The notes under the pieces were generated by a model that was given only the letters and a program-made list of their open reading frames with translations, was not told where the DNA came from and ran no database searches. This document shows positions 44,001 to 59,000 of a stretch of DNA of 64,000 nt, piece by piece (the first letter of the stretch is position 1; each line of letters starts with the position of its first letter). The DNA is taken from assembly GCA_034440635.1 (NCBI GenBank), contig JAOTON010001589.1, forward strand, positions 1-64,000. The letters are read 5' to 3'. The DNA is from Lepas anatifera (lineage: Eukaryota; Arthropoda; Thecostraca; Lepadidae). The position numbers were made by a program, and so were the translations under genes.

Positions 44001-47000
44001 CTCAAAACCTAATAATAGTACTTGTGGGCACCAGTTTACGAAAACTTGGGAATTTTTTCTTCACCATCAGAAAGGGCTGCATTTTCCAAAAACAGTGCAA
44101 AAATTTTTTTTAGGGTGGGGCCCATAGGGGCCCCTCAGGGCCCTTTTGAAAATTTTGGCGAATAGGGCGGACCCCTTCGATTTTCTTGAAAATCGGCATG
44201 CGTGATGCTTACGTCCATTGGAGAAATCTGGCTGAAGAAACCATATGGGGCATTGATAAATAAGGGGCCTCGGGGGCCTCAAAGCCTAATAATAGTACTT
44301 GTGGGCACCAGTTTACGAAAACTTGGGAATTTTTTCTTCACCATCAGAAAGGGCTGCATTTTCCAAAAACAGTGCAAAAATTTTTTTTAGGGTGGGGCCC
44401 ATAGGGGCCCCTCAGGGCCCTTTTGAAAATTTTGGCGAATAGGGCGGACCCCTTCGATTTTCTTGAAAATCGGCATGCGTGATGCTTACGTCCATTGGAG
44501 AAATCTGGCTGAAGAAACCATATGGGGCATTGATAAATAAGGGGCCTCGGGGGCCTCAAATCCTAATAATAGTACTTGTGGGCACCAGTTTACGAAAACT
44601 TGGGAATTTTTTCTTCACCATCAGAAAGGGCTGCATTTTCCAAAAACAGTGCAAAAATTTTTTTTAGGGTGGGGCCCATAGGGGCCCCTCAGGGCACTTT
44701 TGAAAATTTTGGCGAATAGGGCGGACCCCTTCGATTTTCTTGAAAATCGGCATGCGTGATGCTTACGTCCATTGGAGAAATCTGGCTGAAGAAACCATAT
44801 GGGGCATTGATAAATAAGGGGCCTCGGGGGCCTCAAAGCCTAATAATAGTACTTGTGGGCACCAGTTTACGAAAACTTGGGAATTTTTTCTTCACCATCA
44901 GAAAGGGCTGCATTTTCCAAAAACAGTGCAAAAATTTTTTTTAGGGTGGGGCCCATAGGGGCCCCTCAGGGCCCTTTTGAAAATTTTGGCGAATAGGGCG
45001 GACCCCTTCGATTTTCTTGAAAATCGGCATGCGTGATGCTTACGTCCATTGGAGAAATCTGGCTGAAGAAACCATATGGGGCATTGATAAATAAGGGGCC
45101 TCGGGGGCCTCAAATCCTAATAATAGTACTTGTGGGCACCAGTTTACGAAAACTTGGGAATTTTTTCTTCACCATCAGAAAGGGCTGCATTTTCCAAAAA
45201 CAGTGCAAAAATATTTTTTTAGGGTGGGGCCCATAGGGGCCCCTCAGGGCACTTTTGAAAATTTTGGCGAATAGGGCGGACCCCTTCGATTTTCTTGAAA
45301 ATCGGCATGCGTGATGCTTACGTCCATTGGAGAAATCTGGCTGAAGAAACCATATGGGGCATTGATAAATAAGGGGCCTCGGGGGCCTCAAATCCTAATA
45401 ATAGTACTTGTGGGCACCAGTTTACGAAAACTTGGGAATTTTTTCTTCACCATCAGAAAGGGCTGCATTTTCCAAAAACAGTGCAAAAATATTTTTTAGG
45501 GTGGGGCCCATAGGGGCCCCTCAGGGCACTTTTGAAAATTTTGGCGAATAGGGCGGACCCCTTCGATTTTCTTGAAAATCGGCATGCGTGATGCTTACGT
45601 CCATTGGAGAAATCTGGCTGAAGAAACCATATGGGGCATTGATAAATAAGGGGCCTCGGGGGCCTCAAATCCTAATAATAGTACTTGTGGGCACCAGTTT
45701 ACGAAAACTTGGGAATTTTTTCTTCACCATCAGAAAGGGCTGCATTTTCCAAAAACAGTGCAAAAATTTTTTTAGGGTGGGGCCCATAGGGGCCCCTCAG
45801 GGCACTTTTGAAAATTTTGGCGAATAGGGCGGACCCCTTCGATTTTCTTGAAAATCGGCATGCGTGATGCTTACGTCCATTGGAGAAATCTGGCTGAAGA
45901 AACCATATGGGGCATTGATAAATAAGGGGCCTCGGGGGCCTCAAATCCTAATAATAGTACTTGTGGGCACCAGTTTACGAAAACTTGGGAATTTTTTCTT
46001 CACCATCAGAAAGGGCTGCATTTTCCAAAAACAGTGCAAAAATTTTTTTTAGGGTGGGGCCCATAGGGGCCCCTCAGGGCCCTTTTGAAAATTTTGGCGA
46101 ATAGGGCGGACCCCTTCGATTTTCTTGAAAATCGGCATGCGTGATGCTTACGTCCATTGGAGAAATCTGGCTGAAGAAACCATATGGGGCATTGATAAAT
46201 AAGGGGCCTCGGGGGCCTCAAAACCTAATAATAGTACTTGTGGGCACCAGTTTACGAAAACTTGGGAATTTTTTCTTCACCATCAGAAAGGGCTGCATTT
46301 TCCAAAAACAGTGCAAAAATTTTTTTTAGGGTGGGGCCCATAGGGGCCCCTCAGGGCCCTTTTGAAAATTTTGGCGAATAGGGCGGACCCCTTCGATTTT
46401 CTTGAAAATCGGCATGCGTGATGCTTACGTCCATTGGAGAAATCTGGCTGAAGAAACCATATGGGGCATTGATAAATAAGGGGCCTCGGGGGCCTCAAAA
46501 CCTAATAATAGTACTTGTGGGCACCAGTTTACGAAAACTTGGGAATTTTTTCTTCACCATCAGAAAGGGCTGCATTTTCCAAAAACAGTGCAAAAATTTT
46601 TTTTAGGGTGGGGCCCATAGGGGCCCCTCAGGGCCCTTTTGAAAATTTTGGCGAATAGGGCGGACCCCTTCGATTTTCTTGAAAATCGGCATGCGTGATG
46701 CTTACGTCCATTGGAGAAATCTGGCTGAAGAAACCATATGGGGCATTGATAAATAAGGGGCCTCGGGGGCCTCAAAACCTAATAATAGTACTTGTGGGCA
46801 CCAGTTTACGAAAACTTGGGAATTTTTTCTTCACCATCAGAAAGGGCTGCATTTTCCAAAAACAGTGCAAAAATTTTTTTAGGGTGGGGCCCATAGGGGC
46901 CCCTCAGGGCACTTTTGAAAATTTTGGCGAATAGGGCGGACCCCTTCGATTTTCTTGAAAATCGGCATGCGTGATGCTTACGTCCATTGGAGAAATCTGG

Positions 47001-50000
47001 CTGAAGAAACCATATGGGGCATTGATAAATAAGGGGCCTCGGGGGCCTCAAAACCTAATAATAGTACTTGTGGGCACCAGTTTACGAAAACTTGGGAATT
47101 TTTTCTTCACCATCAGAAAGGGCTGCATTTTCCAAAAACAGTGCAAAAATTTTTTTTAGGGTGGGGCCCATAGGGGCCCCTCAGGGCACTTTTGAAAATT
47201 TTGGCGAATAGGGCGGACCCCTTCGATTTTCTTGAAAATCGGCATGCGTGATGCTTACGTCCATTGGAGAAATCTGGCTGAAGAAACCATATGGGGCATT
47301 GATAAATAAGGGGCCTCGGGGGCCTCAAAACCTAATAATAGTACTTGTGGGCACCAGTTTACGAAAACTTGGGAATTTTTTCTTCACCATCAGAAAGGGC
47401 TGCATTTTCCAAAAACAGTGCAAAAATTTTTTTAGGGTGGGGCCCATAGGGGCCCCTCAGGGCACTTTTGAAAATTTTGGCGAATAGGGCGGACCCCTTC
47501 GATTTTCTTGAAAATCGGCATGCGTGATGCTTACGTCCATTGGAGAAATCTGGCTGAAGAAACCATATGGGGCATTGATAAATAAGGGGCCTCGGGGGGC
47601 CTCAAAACCTAATAATAGTACTTGTGGGCACCAGTTTACGAAAACTTGGGAATTTTTTCTTCACCATCAGAAAGGGCTGCATTTTCCAAAAACAGTGCAA
47701 AAATTTTTTTTAGGGTGGGGCCCATAGGGGCCCCTCAGGGCACTTTTGAAAATTTTGGCGAATAGGGCGGACCCCTTCGATTTTCTTGAAAATCGGCATG
47801 CGTGATGCTTACGTCCATTGGAGAAATCTGGCTGAAGAAACCATATGGGGCATTGATAAATAAGGGGCCTCGGGGGCCTCAAAACCTAATAATAGTACTT
47901 GTGGGCACCAGTTTACGAAAACTTGGGAATTTTTTCTTCACCATCAGAAAGGGCTGCATTTTCCAAAAACAGTGCAAAAATATTTTTTAGGGTGGGGCCC
48001 ATAGGGGCCCCTCAGGGCACTTTTGAAAATTTTGGCGAATAGGGCGGACCCCTTCGATTTTCTTGAAAATCGGCATGCGTGATGCTTACGTCCATTGGAG
48101 AAATCTGGCTGAAGAAACCATATGGGGCATTGATAAATAAGGGGCCTCGGGGGCCTCAAATCCTAATAATAGTACTTGTGGGCACCAGTTTACGAAAACT
48201 TGGGAATTTTTTCTTCACCATCAGAAAGGGCTGCATTTTCCAAAAACAGTGCAAAAATTTTTTTTAGGGTGGGGCCCATAGGGGCCCCTCAGGGCACTTT
48301 TGAAAATTTTGGCGAATAGGGCGGACCCCTTCGATTTTCTTGAAAATCGGCATGCGTGATGCTTACGTCCATTGGAGAAATCTGGCTGAAGAAACCATAT
48401 GGGGCATTGATAAATAAGGGGCCTCGGGGGCCTCAAAACCTAATAATAGTACTTGTGGGCACCAGTTTACGAAAACTTGGGAATTTTTTCTTCACCATCA
48501 GAAAGGGCTGCATTTTCCAAAAACAGTGCAAAAATTTTTTTTAGGGTGGGGCCCATAGGGGCCCCTCAGGGCACTTTTGAAAATTTTGGCGAATAGGGCG
48601 GACCCCTTCGATTTTCTTGAAAATCGGCATGCGTGATGCTTACGTCCATTGGAGAAATCTGGCTGAAGAAACCATATGGGGCATTGATAAATAAGGGGCC
48701 TCGGGGGCCTCAAAACCTAATAATAGTACTTGTGGGCACCAGTTTACGAAAACTTGGGAATTTTTTCTTCACCATCAGAAAGGGCTGCATTTTCCAAAAA
48801 CAGTGCAAAAATTTTTTTTAGGGTGGGGCCCATAGGGGCCCCTCAGGGCACTTTTGAAAATTTTGGCGAATAGGGCGGACCCCTTCGATTTTCTTGAAAA
48901 TCGGCATGCGTGATGCTTACGTCCATTGGAGAAATCTGGCTGAAGAAACCATATGGGGCATTGATAAATAAGGGGCCTCGGGGGGCCTCAAAACCTAATA
49001 ATAGTACTTGTGGGCACCAGTTTACGAAAACTTGGGAATTTTTTCTTCACCATCAGAAAGGGCTGCATTTTCCAAAAACAGTGCAAAAATATTTTTTAGG
49101 GTGGGGCCCATAGGGGCCCCTCAGGGCACTTTTGAAAATTTTGGCGAATAGGGCGGACCCCTTCGATTTTCTTGAAAATCGGCATGCGTGATGCTTACGT
49201 CCATTGGAGAAATCTGGCTGAAGAAACCATATGGGGCATTGATAAATAAGGGGCCTCGGGGGCCTCAAAACCTAATAATAGTACTTGTGGGCACCAGTTT
49301 ACGAAAACTTGGGAATTTTTTCTTCACCATCAGAAAGGGCTGCATTTTCCAAAAACAGTGCAAAAATTTTTTTTAGGGTGGGGCCCATAGGGGCCCCTCA
49401 GGGCACTTTTGAAAATTTTGGCGAATAGGGCGGACCCCTTCGATTTTCTTGAAAATCGGCATGCGTGATGCTTACGTCCATTGGAGAAATCTGGCTGAAG
49501 AAACCATATGGGGCATTGATAAATAAGGGGCCTCGGGGGCCTCAAAACCTAATAATAGTACTTGTGGGCACCAGTTTACGAAAACTTGGGAATTTTTTCT
49601 TCACCATCAGAAAGGGCTGCATTTTCCAAAAACAGTGCAAAAATATTTTTTAGGGTGGGGCCCATAGGGGCCCCTCAGGGCACTTTTGAAAATTTTGGCG
49701 AATAGGGCGGACCCCTTCGATTTTCTTGAAAATCGGCATGCGTGATGCTTACGTCCATTGGAGAAATCTGGCTGAAGAAACCATATGGGGCATTGATAAA
49801 TAAGGGGCCTCGGGGGCCTCAAAACCTAATAATAGTACTTGTGGGCACCAGTTTACGAAAACTTGGGAATTTTTTCTTCACCATCAGAAAGGGCTGCATT
49901 TTCCAAAAACAGTGCAAAAATTTTTTTTAGGGTGGGGCCCATAGGGGCCCCTCAGGGCACTTTTGAAAATTTTGGCGAATAGGGCGGACCCCTTCGATTT

Positions 50001-53000
50001 TCTTGAAAATCGGCATGCGTGATGCTTACGTCCATTGGAGAAATCTGGCTGAAGAAACCATATGGGGCATTGATAAATAAGGGGCCTCGGGGGCCTCAAA
50101 ACCTAATAATAGTACTTGTGGGCACCAGTTTACGAAAACTTGGGAATTTTTTCTTCACCATCAGAAAGGGCTGCATTTTCCAAAAACAGTGCAAAAATAT
50201 TTTTTAGGGTGGGGCCCATAGGGGCCCCTCAGGGCACTTTTGAAAATTTTGGCGAATAGGGCGGACCCCTTCGATTTTCTTGAAAATCGGCATGCGTGAT
50301 GCTTACGTCCATTGGAGAAATCTGGCTGAAGAAACCATATGGGGCATTGATAAATAAGGGGCCTCGGGGGCCTCAAAACCTAATAATAGTACTTGTGGGC
50401 ACCAGTTTACGAAAACTTGGGAATTTTTTCTTCACCATCAGAAAGGGCTGCATTTTCCAAAAACAGTGCAAAAATATTTTTTAGGGTGGGGCCCATAGGG
50501 GCCCCTCAGGGCACTTTTGAAAATTTTGGCGAATAGGGCGGACCCCTTCGATTTTCTTGAAAATCGGCATGCGTGATGCTTACGTCCATTGGAGAAATCT
50601 GGCTGAAGAAACCATATGGGGCATTGATAAATAAGGGGCCTCGGGGGGCCTCAAAACCTAATAATAGTACTTGTGGGCACCAGTTTACGAAAACTTGGGA
50701 ATTTTTTCTTCACCATCAGAAAGGGCTGCATTTTCCAAAAACAGTGCAAAAATATTTTTTAGGGTGGGGCCCATAGGGGCCCCTCAGGGCACTTTTGAAA
50801 ATTTTGGCGAATAGGGCGGACCCCTTCGATTTTCTTGAAAATCGGCATGCGTGATGCTTACGTCCATTGGAGAAATCTGGCTGAAGAAACCATATGGGGC
50901 ATTGATAAATAAGGGGCCTCGGGGGCCTCAAAACCTAATAATAGTACTTGTGGGCACCAGTTTACGAAAACTTGGGAATTTTTTCTTCACCATCAGAAAG
51001 GGCTGCATTTTCCAAAAACAGTGCAAAAATATTTTTTAGGGTGGGGCCCATAGGGGCCCCTCAGGGCACTTTTGAAAATTTTGGCGAATAGGGCGGACCC
51101 CTTCGATTTTCTTGAAAATCGGCATGCGTGATGCTTACGTCCATTGGAGAAATCTGGCTGAAGAAACCATATGGGGCATTGATAAATAAGGGGCCTCGGG
51201 GGGCCTCAAAACCTAATAATAGTACTTGTGGGCACCAGTTTACGAAAACTTGGGAATTTTTTCTTCACCATCAGAAAGGGCTGCATTTTCCAAAAACAGT
51301 GCAAAAATATTTTTTAGGGTGGGGCCCATAGGGGCCCCTCAGGGCACTTTTGAAAATTTTGGCGAATAGGGCGGACCCCTTCGATTTTCTTGAAAATCGG
51401 CATGCGTGATGCTTACGTCCATTGGAGAAATCTGGCTGAAGAAACCATATGGGGCATTGATAAATAAGGGGCCTCGGGGGGCCTCAAAACCTAATAATAG
51501 TACTTGTGGGCACCAGTTTACGAAAACTTGGGAATTTTTTCTTCACCATCAGAAAGGGCTGCATTTTCCAAAAACAGTGCAAAAATATTTTTTAGGGTGG
51601 GGCCCATAGGGGCCCCTCAGGGCACTTTTGAAAATTTTGGCGAATAGGGCGGACCCCTTCGATTTTCTTGAAAATCGGCATGCGTGATGCTTACGTCCAT
51701 TGGAGAAATCTGGCTGAAGAAACCATATGGGGCATTGATAAATAAGGGGCCTCGGGGGCCTCAAAACCTAATAATAGTACTTGTGGGCACCAGTTTACGA
51801 AAACTTGGGAATTTTTTCTTCACCATCAGAAAGGGCTGCATTTTCCAAAAACAGTGCAAAAATATTTTTAGGGTGGGGCCCATAGGGGCCCCTCAGGGCA
51901 CTTTTGAAAATTTTGGCGAATAGGGCGGACCCCTTCGATTTTCTTGAAAATCGGCATGCGTGATGCTTACGTCCATTGGAGAAATCTGGCTGAAGAAACC
52001 ATATGGGGCATTGATAAATAAGGGGCCTCGGGGGCCTCAAAACCTAATAATAGTACTTGTGGGCACCAGTTTACGAAAACTTGGGAATTTTTTCTTCACC
52101 ATCAGAAAGGGCTGCATTTTCCAAAAACAGTGCAAAAATATTTTTTAGGGTGGGGCCCATAGGGGCCCCTCAGGGCACTTTTGAAAATTTTGGCGAATAG
52201 GGCGGACCCCTTCGATTTTCTTGAAAATCGGCATGCGTGATGCTTACGTCCATTGGAGAAATCTGGCTGAAGAAACCATATGGGGCATTGATAAATAAGG
52301 GGCCTCGGGGGGCCTCAAAACCTAATAATAGTACTTGTGGGCACCAGTTTACGAAAACTTGGGAATTTTTTCTTCACCATCAGAAAGGGCTGCATTTTCC
52401 AAAAACAGTGCAAAAATTTTTTTTAGGGTGGGGCCCATAGGGGCCCCTCAGGGCACTTTTGAAAATTTTGGCGAATAGGGCGGACCCCTTCGATTTTCTT
52501 GAAAATCGGCATGCGTGATGCTTACGTCCATTGGAGAAATCTGGCTGAAGAAACCATATGGGGCATTGATAAATAAGGGGCCTCGGGGGCCTCAAAACCT
52601 AATAATAGTACTTGTGGGCACCAGTTTACGAAAACTTGGGAATTTTTTCTTCACCATCAGAAAGGGCTGCATTTTCCAAAAACAGTGCAAAAATTTTTTT
52701 TAGGGTGGGGCCCATAGGGGCCCCTCAGGGCACTTTTGAAAATTTTGGCGAATAGGGCGGACCCCTTCGATTTTCTTGAAAATCGGCATGCGTGATGCTT
52801 ACGTCCATTGGAGAAATCTGGCTGAAGAAACCATATGGGGCATTGATAAATAAGGGGCCTCGGGGGCCTCAAAACCTAATAATAGTACTTGTGGGCACCA
52901 GTTTACGAAAACTTGGGAATTTTTTCTTCACCATCAGAAAGGGCTGCATTTTCCAAAAACAGTGCAAAAATATTTTTAGGGTGGGGCCCATAGGGGCCCC

Positions 53001-56000
53001 TCAGGGCACTTTTGAAAATTTTGGCGAATAGGGCGGACCCCTTCGATTTTCTTGAAAATCGGCATGCGTGATGCTTACGTCCATTGGAGAAATCTGGCTG
53101 AAGAAACCATATGGGGCATTGATAAATAAGGGGCCTCGGGGGGCCTCAAAACCTAATAATAGTACTTGTGGGCACCAGTTTACGAAAACTTGGGAATTTT
53201 TTCTTCACCATCAGAAAGGGCTGCATTTTCCAAAAACAGTGCAAAAATTTTTTTTAGGGTGGGGCCCATAGGGGCCCCTCAGGGCACTTTTGAAAATTTT
53301 GGCGAATAGGGCGGACCCCTTCGATTTTCTTGAAAATCGGCATGCGTGATGCTTACGTCCATTGGAGAAATCTGGCTGAAGAAACCATATGGGGCATTGA
53401 TAAATAAGGGGCCTCGGGGGCCTCAAAACCTAATAATAGTACTTGTGGGCACCAGTTTACGAAAACTTGGGAATTTTTTCTTCACCATCAGAAAGGGCTG
53501 CATTTTCCAAAAACAGTGCAAAAATATTTTTTAGGGTGGGGCCCATAGGGGCCCCTCAGGGCACTTTTGAAAATTTTGGCGAATAGGGCGGACCCCTTCG
53601 ATTTTCTTGAAAATCGGCATGCGTGATGCTTACGTCCATTGGAGAAATCTGGCTGAAGAAACCATATGGGGCATTGATAAATAAGGGGCCTCGGGGGCCT
53701 CAAAACCTAATAATAGTACTTGTGGGCACCAGTTTACGAAAACTTGGGAATTTTTTCTTCACCATCAGAAAGGGCTGCATTTTCCAAAAACAGTGCAAAA
53801 ATTTTTTTAGGGTGGGGCCCATAGGGGCCCCTCAGGGCACTTTTGAAAATTTTGGCGAATAGGGCGGACCCCTTCGATTTTCTTGAAAATCGGCATGCGT
53901 GATGCTTACGTCCATTGGAGAAATCTGGCTGAAGAAACCATATGGGGCATTGATAAATAAGGGGCCTCAGGGGGCCTCAAAACCTAATAATAGTACTTGT
54001 GGGCACCAGTTTACGAAAACTTGGGAATTTTTTCTTCACCATCAGAAAGGGCTGCATTTTCCAAAAACAGTGCAAAAATATTTTTTAGGGTGGGGCCCAT
54101 AGGGGCCCCTCAGGGCACTTTTGAAAATTTTGGCGAATAGGGCGGACCCCTTCGATTTTCTTGAAAATCGGCATGCGTGATGCTTACGTCCATTGGAGAA
54201 ATCTGGCTGAAGAAACCATATGGGGCATTGATAAATAAGGGGCCTCGGGGGCCTCAAAACCTAATAATAGTACTTGTGGGCACCAGTTTACGAAAACTTG
54301 GGAATTTTTTCTTCACCATCAGAAAGGGCTGCATTTTCCAAAAACAGTGCAAAAATTTTTTTAGGGTGGGGCCCATAGGGGCCCCTCAGGGCACTTTTGA
54401 AAATTTTGGCGAATAGGGCGGACCCCTTCGATTTTCTTGAAAATCGGCATGCGTGATGCTTACGTCCATTGGAGAAATCTGGCTGAAGAAACCATATGGG
54501 GCATTGATAAATAAGGGGCCTCGGGGGCCTCAAATCCTAATAATAGTACTTGTGGGCACCAGTTTACGAAAACTTGGGAATTTTTTCTTCACCATCAGAA
54601 AGGGCTGCATTTTCCAAAAACAGTGCAAAAATTTTTTTTAGGGTGGGGCCCATAGGGGCCCCTCAGGGCACTTTTGAAAATTTTGGCGAATAGGGCGGAC
54701 CCCTTCGATTTTCTTGAAAATCGGCATGCGTGATGCTTACGTCCATTGGAGAAATCTGGCTGAAGAAACCATATGGGGCATTGATAAATAAGGGGCCTCG
54801 GGGGCCTCAAAACCTAATAATAGTACTTGTGGGCACCAGTTTACGAAAACTTGGGAATTTTTTCTTCACCATCAGAAAGGGCTGCATTTTCCAAAAACAG
54901 TGCAAAAATATTTTTTAGGGTGGGGCCCATAGGGGCCCCTCAGGGCACTTTTGAAAATTTTGGCGAATAGGGCGGACCCCTTCGATTTTCTTGAAAATCG
55001 GCATGCGTGATGCTTACGTCCATTGGAGAAATCTGGCTGAAGAAACCATATGGGGCATTGATAAATAAGGGGCCTCGGGGGGCCTCAAAGCCTAATAATA
55101 GTACTTGTGGGCACCAGTTTACGAAAACTTGGGAATTTTTTCTTCACCATCAGAAAGGGCTGCATTTTCCAAAAACAGTGCAAAAATATTTTTTAGGGTG
55201 GGGCCCATAGGGGCCCCTCAGGGCACTTTTGAAAATTTTGGCGAATAGGGCGGACCCCTTCGATTTTCTTGAAAATCGGCATGCGTGATGCTTACGTCCA
55301 TTGGAGAAATCTGGCTGAAGAAACCATATGGGGCATTGATAAATAAGGGGCCTCGGGGGCCTCAAAGCCTAATAATAGTACTTGTGGGCACCAGTTTACG
55401 AAAACTTGGGATTTTTTCTTCACCATCAGAAAGGGCTGCATTTTCCAAAAACAGTGCAAAAATATTTTTTAGGGTGGGGCCCATAGGGGCCCCTCAGGGC
55501 CCTTTTGAAAATTTTGGCGAATAGGGCGGACCCCTTCGATTTTCTTGAAAATCGGCATGCGTGATGCTTACGTCCATTGGAGAAATCTGGCTGAAGAAAC
55601 CATATGGGGCATTGATAAATAAGGGGCCTCGGGGGGCCTCAAATCCTAATAATAGTACTTGTGGGCACCAGTTTACGAAAACTTGGGAATTTTTTCTTCA
55701 CCATCAGAAAGGGCTGCATTTTCCAAAAACAGTGCAAAAATATTTTTTAGGGTGGGGCCCATAGGGGCCCCTCAGGGCACTTTTGAAAATTTTGGCGAAT
55801 AGGGCGGACCCCTTCGATTTTCTTGAAAATCGGCATGCGTGATGCTTACGTCCATTGGAGAAATCTGGCTGAAGAAACCATATGGGGCATTGATAAATAA
55901 GGGGCCTCAGGGGCCTCAAAACCTAATAATAGTACTTGTGGGCACCAGTTTACGAAAACTTGGGATTTTTTCTTCACCATCAGAAAGGGCTGCATTTTCC

Positions 56001-59000
56001 AAAAACAGTGCAAAAATATTTTTTAGGGTGGGGCCCATAGGGGCCCCTCAGGGCACTTTTGAAAATTTTGGCGAATAGGGCGGACCCCTTCGATTTTCTT
56101 GAAAATCGGCATGCGTGATGCTTACGTCCATTGGAGAAATCTGGCTGAAGAAACCATATGGGGCATTGATAAATAAGGGGCCTCGGGGGCCTCAAAGCCT
56201 AATAATAGTACTTGTGGGCACCAGTTTACGAAAACTTGGGAATTTTTTCTTCACCATCAGAAAGGGCTGCATTTTCCAAAAACAGTGCAAAAATATTTTT
56301 TAGGGTGGGGCCCATAGGGGCCCCTCAGGGCCCTACTTTGAAAATTTTGGCGAATAGGGCGGACCCCTTCGATTTTCTTGAAAATCGGCATGCGTGATGC
56401 TTACGTCCATTGGAGAAATCTGGCTGAAGAAACCATATGGGGCATTGATAAATAAGGGGCCTCGGGGGCCTCAAACCCTAATAATAGTACTTGTGGGCAC
56501 CAGTTTACGAAAACTTGGGATTTTTTCTTCACCATCAGAAAGGGCTGCATTTTCCAAAAACAGTGCAAAAATATTTTTTAGGGTGGGGCCCATAGGGGCC
56601 CCTCAGGGCACTTTTGAAAATTTTGGCGAATAGGGCGGACCCCTTCGATTTTCTTGAAAATCGGCATGCGTGATGCTTACGTCCATTGGAGAAATCTGGC
56701 TGAAGAAACCATATGGGGCATTGATAAATAAGGGGCCTCGGGGGCCTCAAAGCCTAATAATAGTACTTGTGGGCACCAGTTTACGAAAACTTGGGATTTT
56801 TTCTTCACCATCAGAAAGGGCTGCATTTTCCAAAAACAGTGCAAAAATTTTTTTTAGGGTGGGGCCCATAGGGGCCCCTCAGGGCACTTTTGAAAATTTT
56901 GGCGAATAGGGCGGACCCCTTCGATTTTCTTGAAAATCGGCATGCGTGATGCTTACGTCCATTGGAGAAATCTGGCTGAAGAAACCATATGGGGCATTGA
57001 TAAATAAGGGGCCTCGGGGGGCCTCAAAGCCTAATAATAGTACTTGTGGGCACCAGTTTACGAAAACTTGGGATTTTTTCTTCACCATCAGAAAGGGCTG
57101 CATTTTCCAAAAACAGTGCAAAAATATTTTTTAGGGTGGGGCCCATAGGGGCCCCTCAGGGCACTTTTGAAAATTTTGGCGAATAGGGCGGACCCCTTCG
57201 ATTTTCTTGAAAATCGGCATGCGTGATGCTTACGTCCATTGGAGAAATCTGGCTGAAGAAACCATATGGGGCATTGATAAATAAGGGGCCTCGGGGGGCC
57301 TCAAAGCCTAATAATAGTACTTGTGGGCACCAGTTTACGAAAACTTGGGAATTTTTCTTCACCATCAGAAAGGGCTGCATTTTCCAAAAACAGTGCAAAA
57401 ATTTTTTTTAGGGTGGGGCCCATAGGGGCCCCTCAGGGCACTTTTGAAAATTTTGGCGAATAGGGCGGACCCCTTCGATTTTCTTGAAAATCGGCATGCG
57501 TGATGCTTACGTCCATTGGAGAAATCTGGCTGAAGAAACCATATGGGGCATTGATAAATAAGGGGCCTCGGGGGGCCTCAAAGCCTAATAATAGTACTTG
57601 TGGGCACCAGTTTACGAAAACTTGGGAATTTTTTCTTCACCATCAGAAAGGGCTGCATTTTCCAAAAACAGTGCAAAAATTTTTTTTAGGGTGGGGCCCA
57701 TAGGGGCCCCTCAGGGCACTTTTGAAAATTTTGGCGAATAGGGCGGACCCCTTCGATTTTCTTGAAAATCGGCATGCGTGATGCTTACGTCCATTGGAGA
57801 AATCTGGCTGAAGAAACCATATGGGGCATTGATAAATAAGGGGCCTCGGGGGCCTCAAAGCCTAATAATAGTACTTGTGGGCACCAGTTTACGAAAACTT
57901 GGGAATTTTTTCTTCACCATCAGAAAGGGCTGCATTTTCCAAAAACAGTGCAAAAATATTTTTTAGGGTGGGGCCCATAGGGGCCCCTCAGGGCACTTTG
58001 AAAATTTTGGCGAATAGGGCGGACCCCTTCGATTTTCTTGAAAATCGGCATGCGTGATGCTTACGTCCATTGGAGAAATCTGGCTGAAGAAACCATATGG
58101 GGCATTGATAAATAAGGGGCCTCGGGGGGCCTCAAAGCCTAATAATAGTACTTGTGGGCACCAGTTTACGAAAACTTGGGATTTTTTCTTCACCATCAGA
58201 AAGGGCTGCATTTTCCAAAAACAGTGCAAAAATATTTTTTAGGGTGGGGCCCATAGGGGCCCCTCAGGGCACTTTGAAAATTTTGGCGAATAGGGCGGAC
58301 CCCTTCGATTTTCTTGAAAATCGGCATGCGTGATGCTTACGTCCATTGGAGAAATCTGGCTGAAGAAACCATATGGGGCATTGATAAATAAGGGGCCTCG
58401 GGGGCCTCAAAGCCTAATAATAGTACTTGTGGGCACCAGTTTACGAAAACTTGGGAATTTTTTCTTCACCATCAGAAAGGGCTGCATTTTCCAAAAACAG
58501 TGCAAAAATTTTTTTTAGGGTGGGGCCCATAGGGGCCCCTCAGGGCACTTTTGAAAATTTTGGCGAATAGGGCGGACCCCTTCGATTTTCTTGAAAATCG
58601 GCATGCGTGATGCTTACGTCCATTGGAGAAATCTGGCTGAAGAAACCATATGGGGCATTGATAAATAAGGGGCCTCGGGGGGCCTCAAAGCCTAATAATA
58701 GTACTTGTGGGCACCAGTTTACGAAAACTTGGGATTTTTTCTTCACCATCAGAAAGGGCTGCATTTTCCAAAAACAGTGCAAAAATTTTTTTTAGGGTGG
58801 GGCCCATAGGGGCCCCTCAGGGCACTTTGAAAATTTTGGCGAATAGGGCGGACCCCTTCGATTTTCTTGAAAATCGGCATGCGTGATGCTTACGTCCATT
58901 GGAGAAATCTGGCTGAAGAAACCATATGGGGCATTGATAAATAAGGGGCCTCGGGGGCCTCAAAGCCTAATAATAGTACTTGTGGGCACCAGTTTACGAA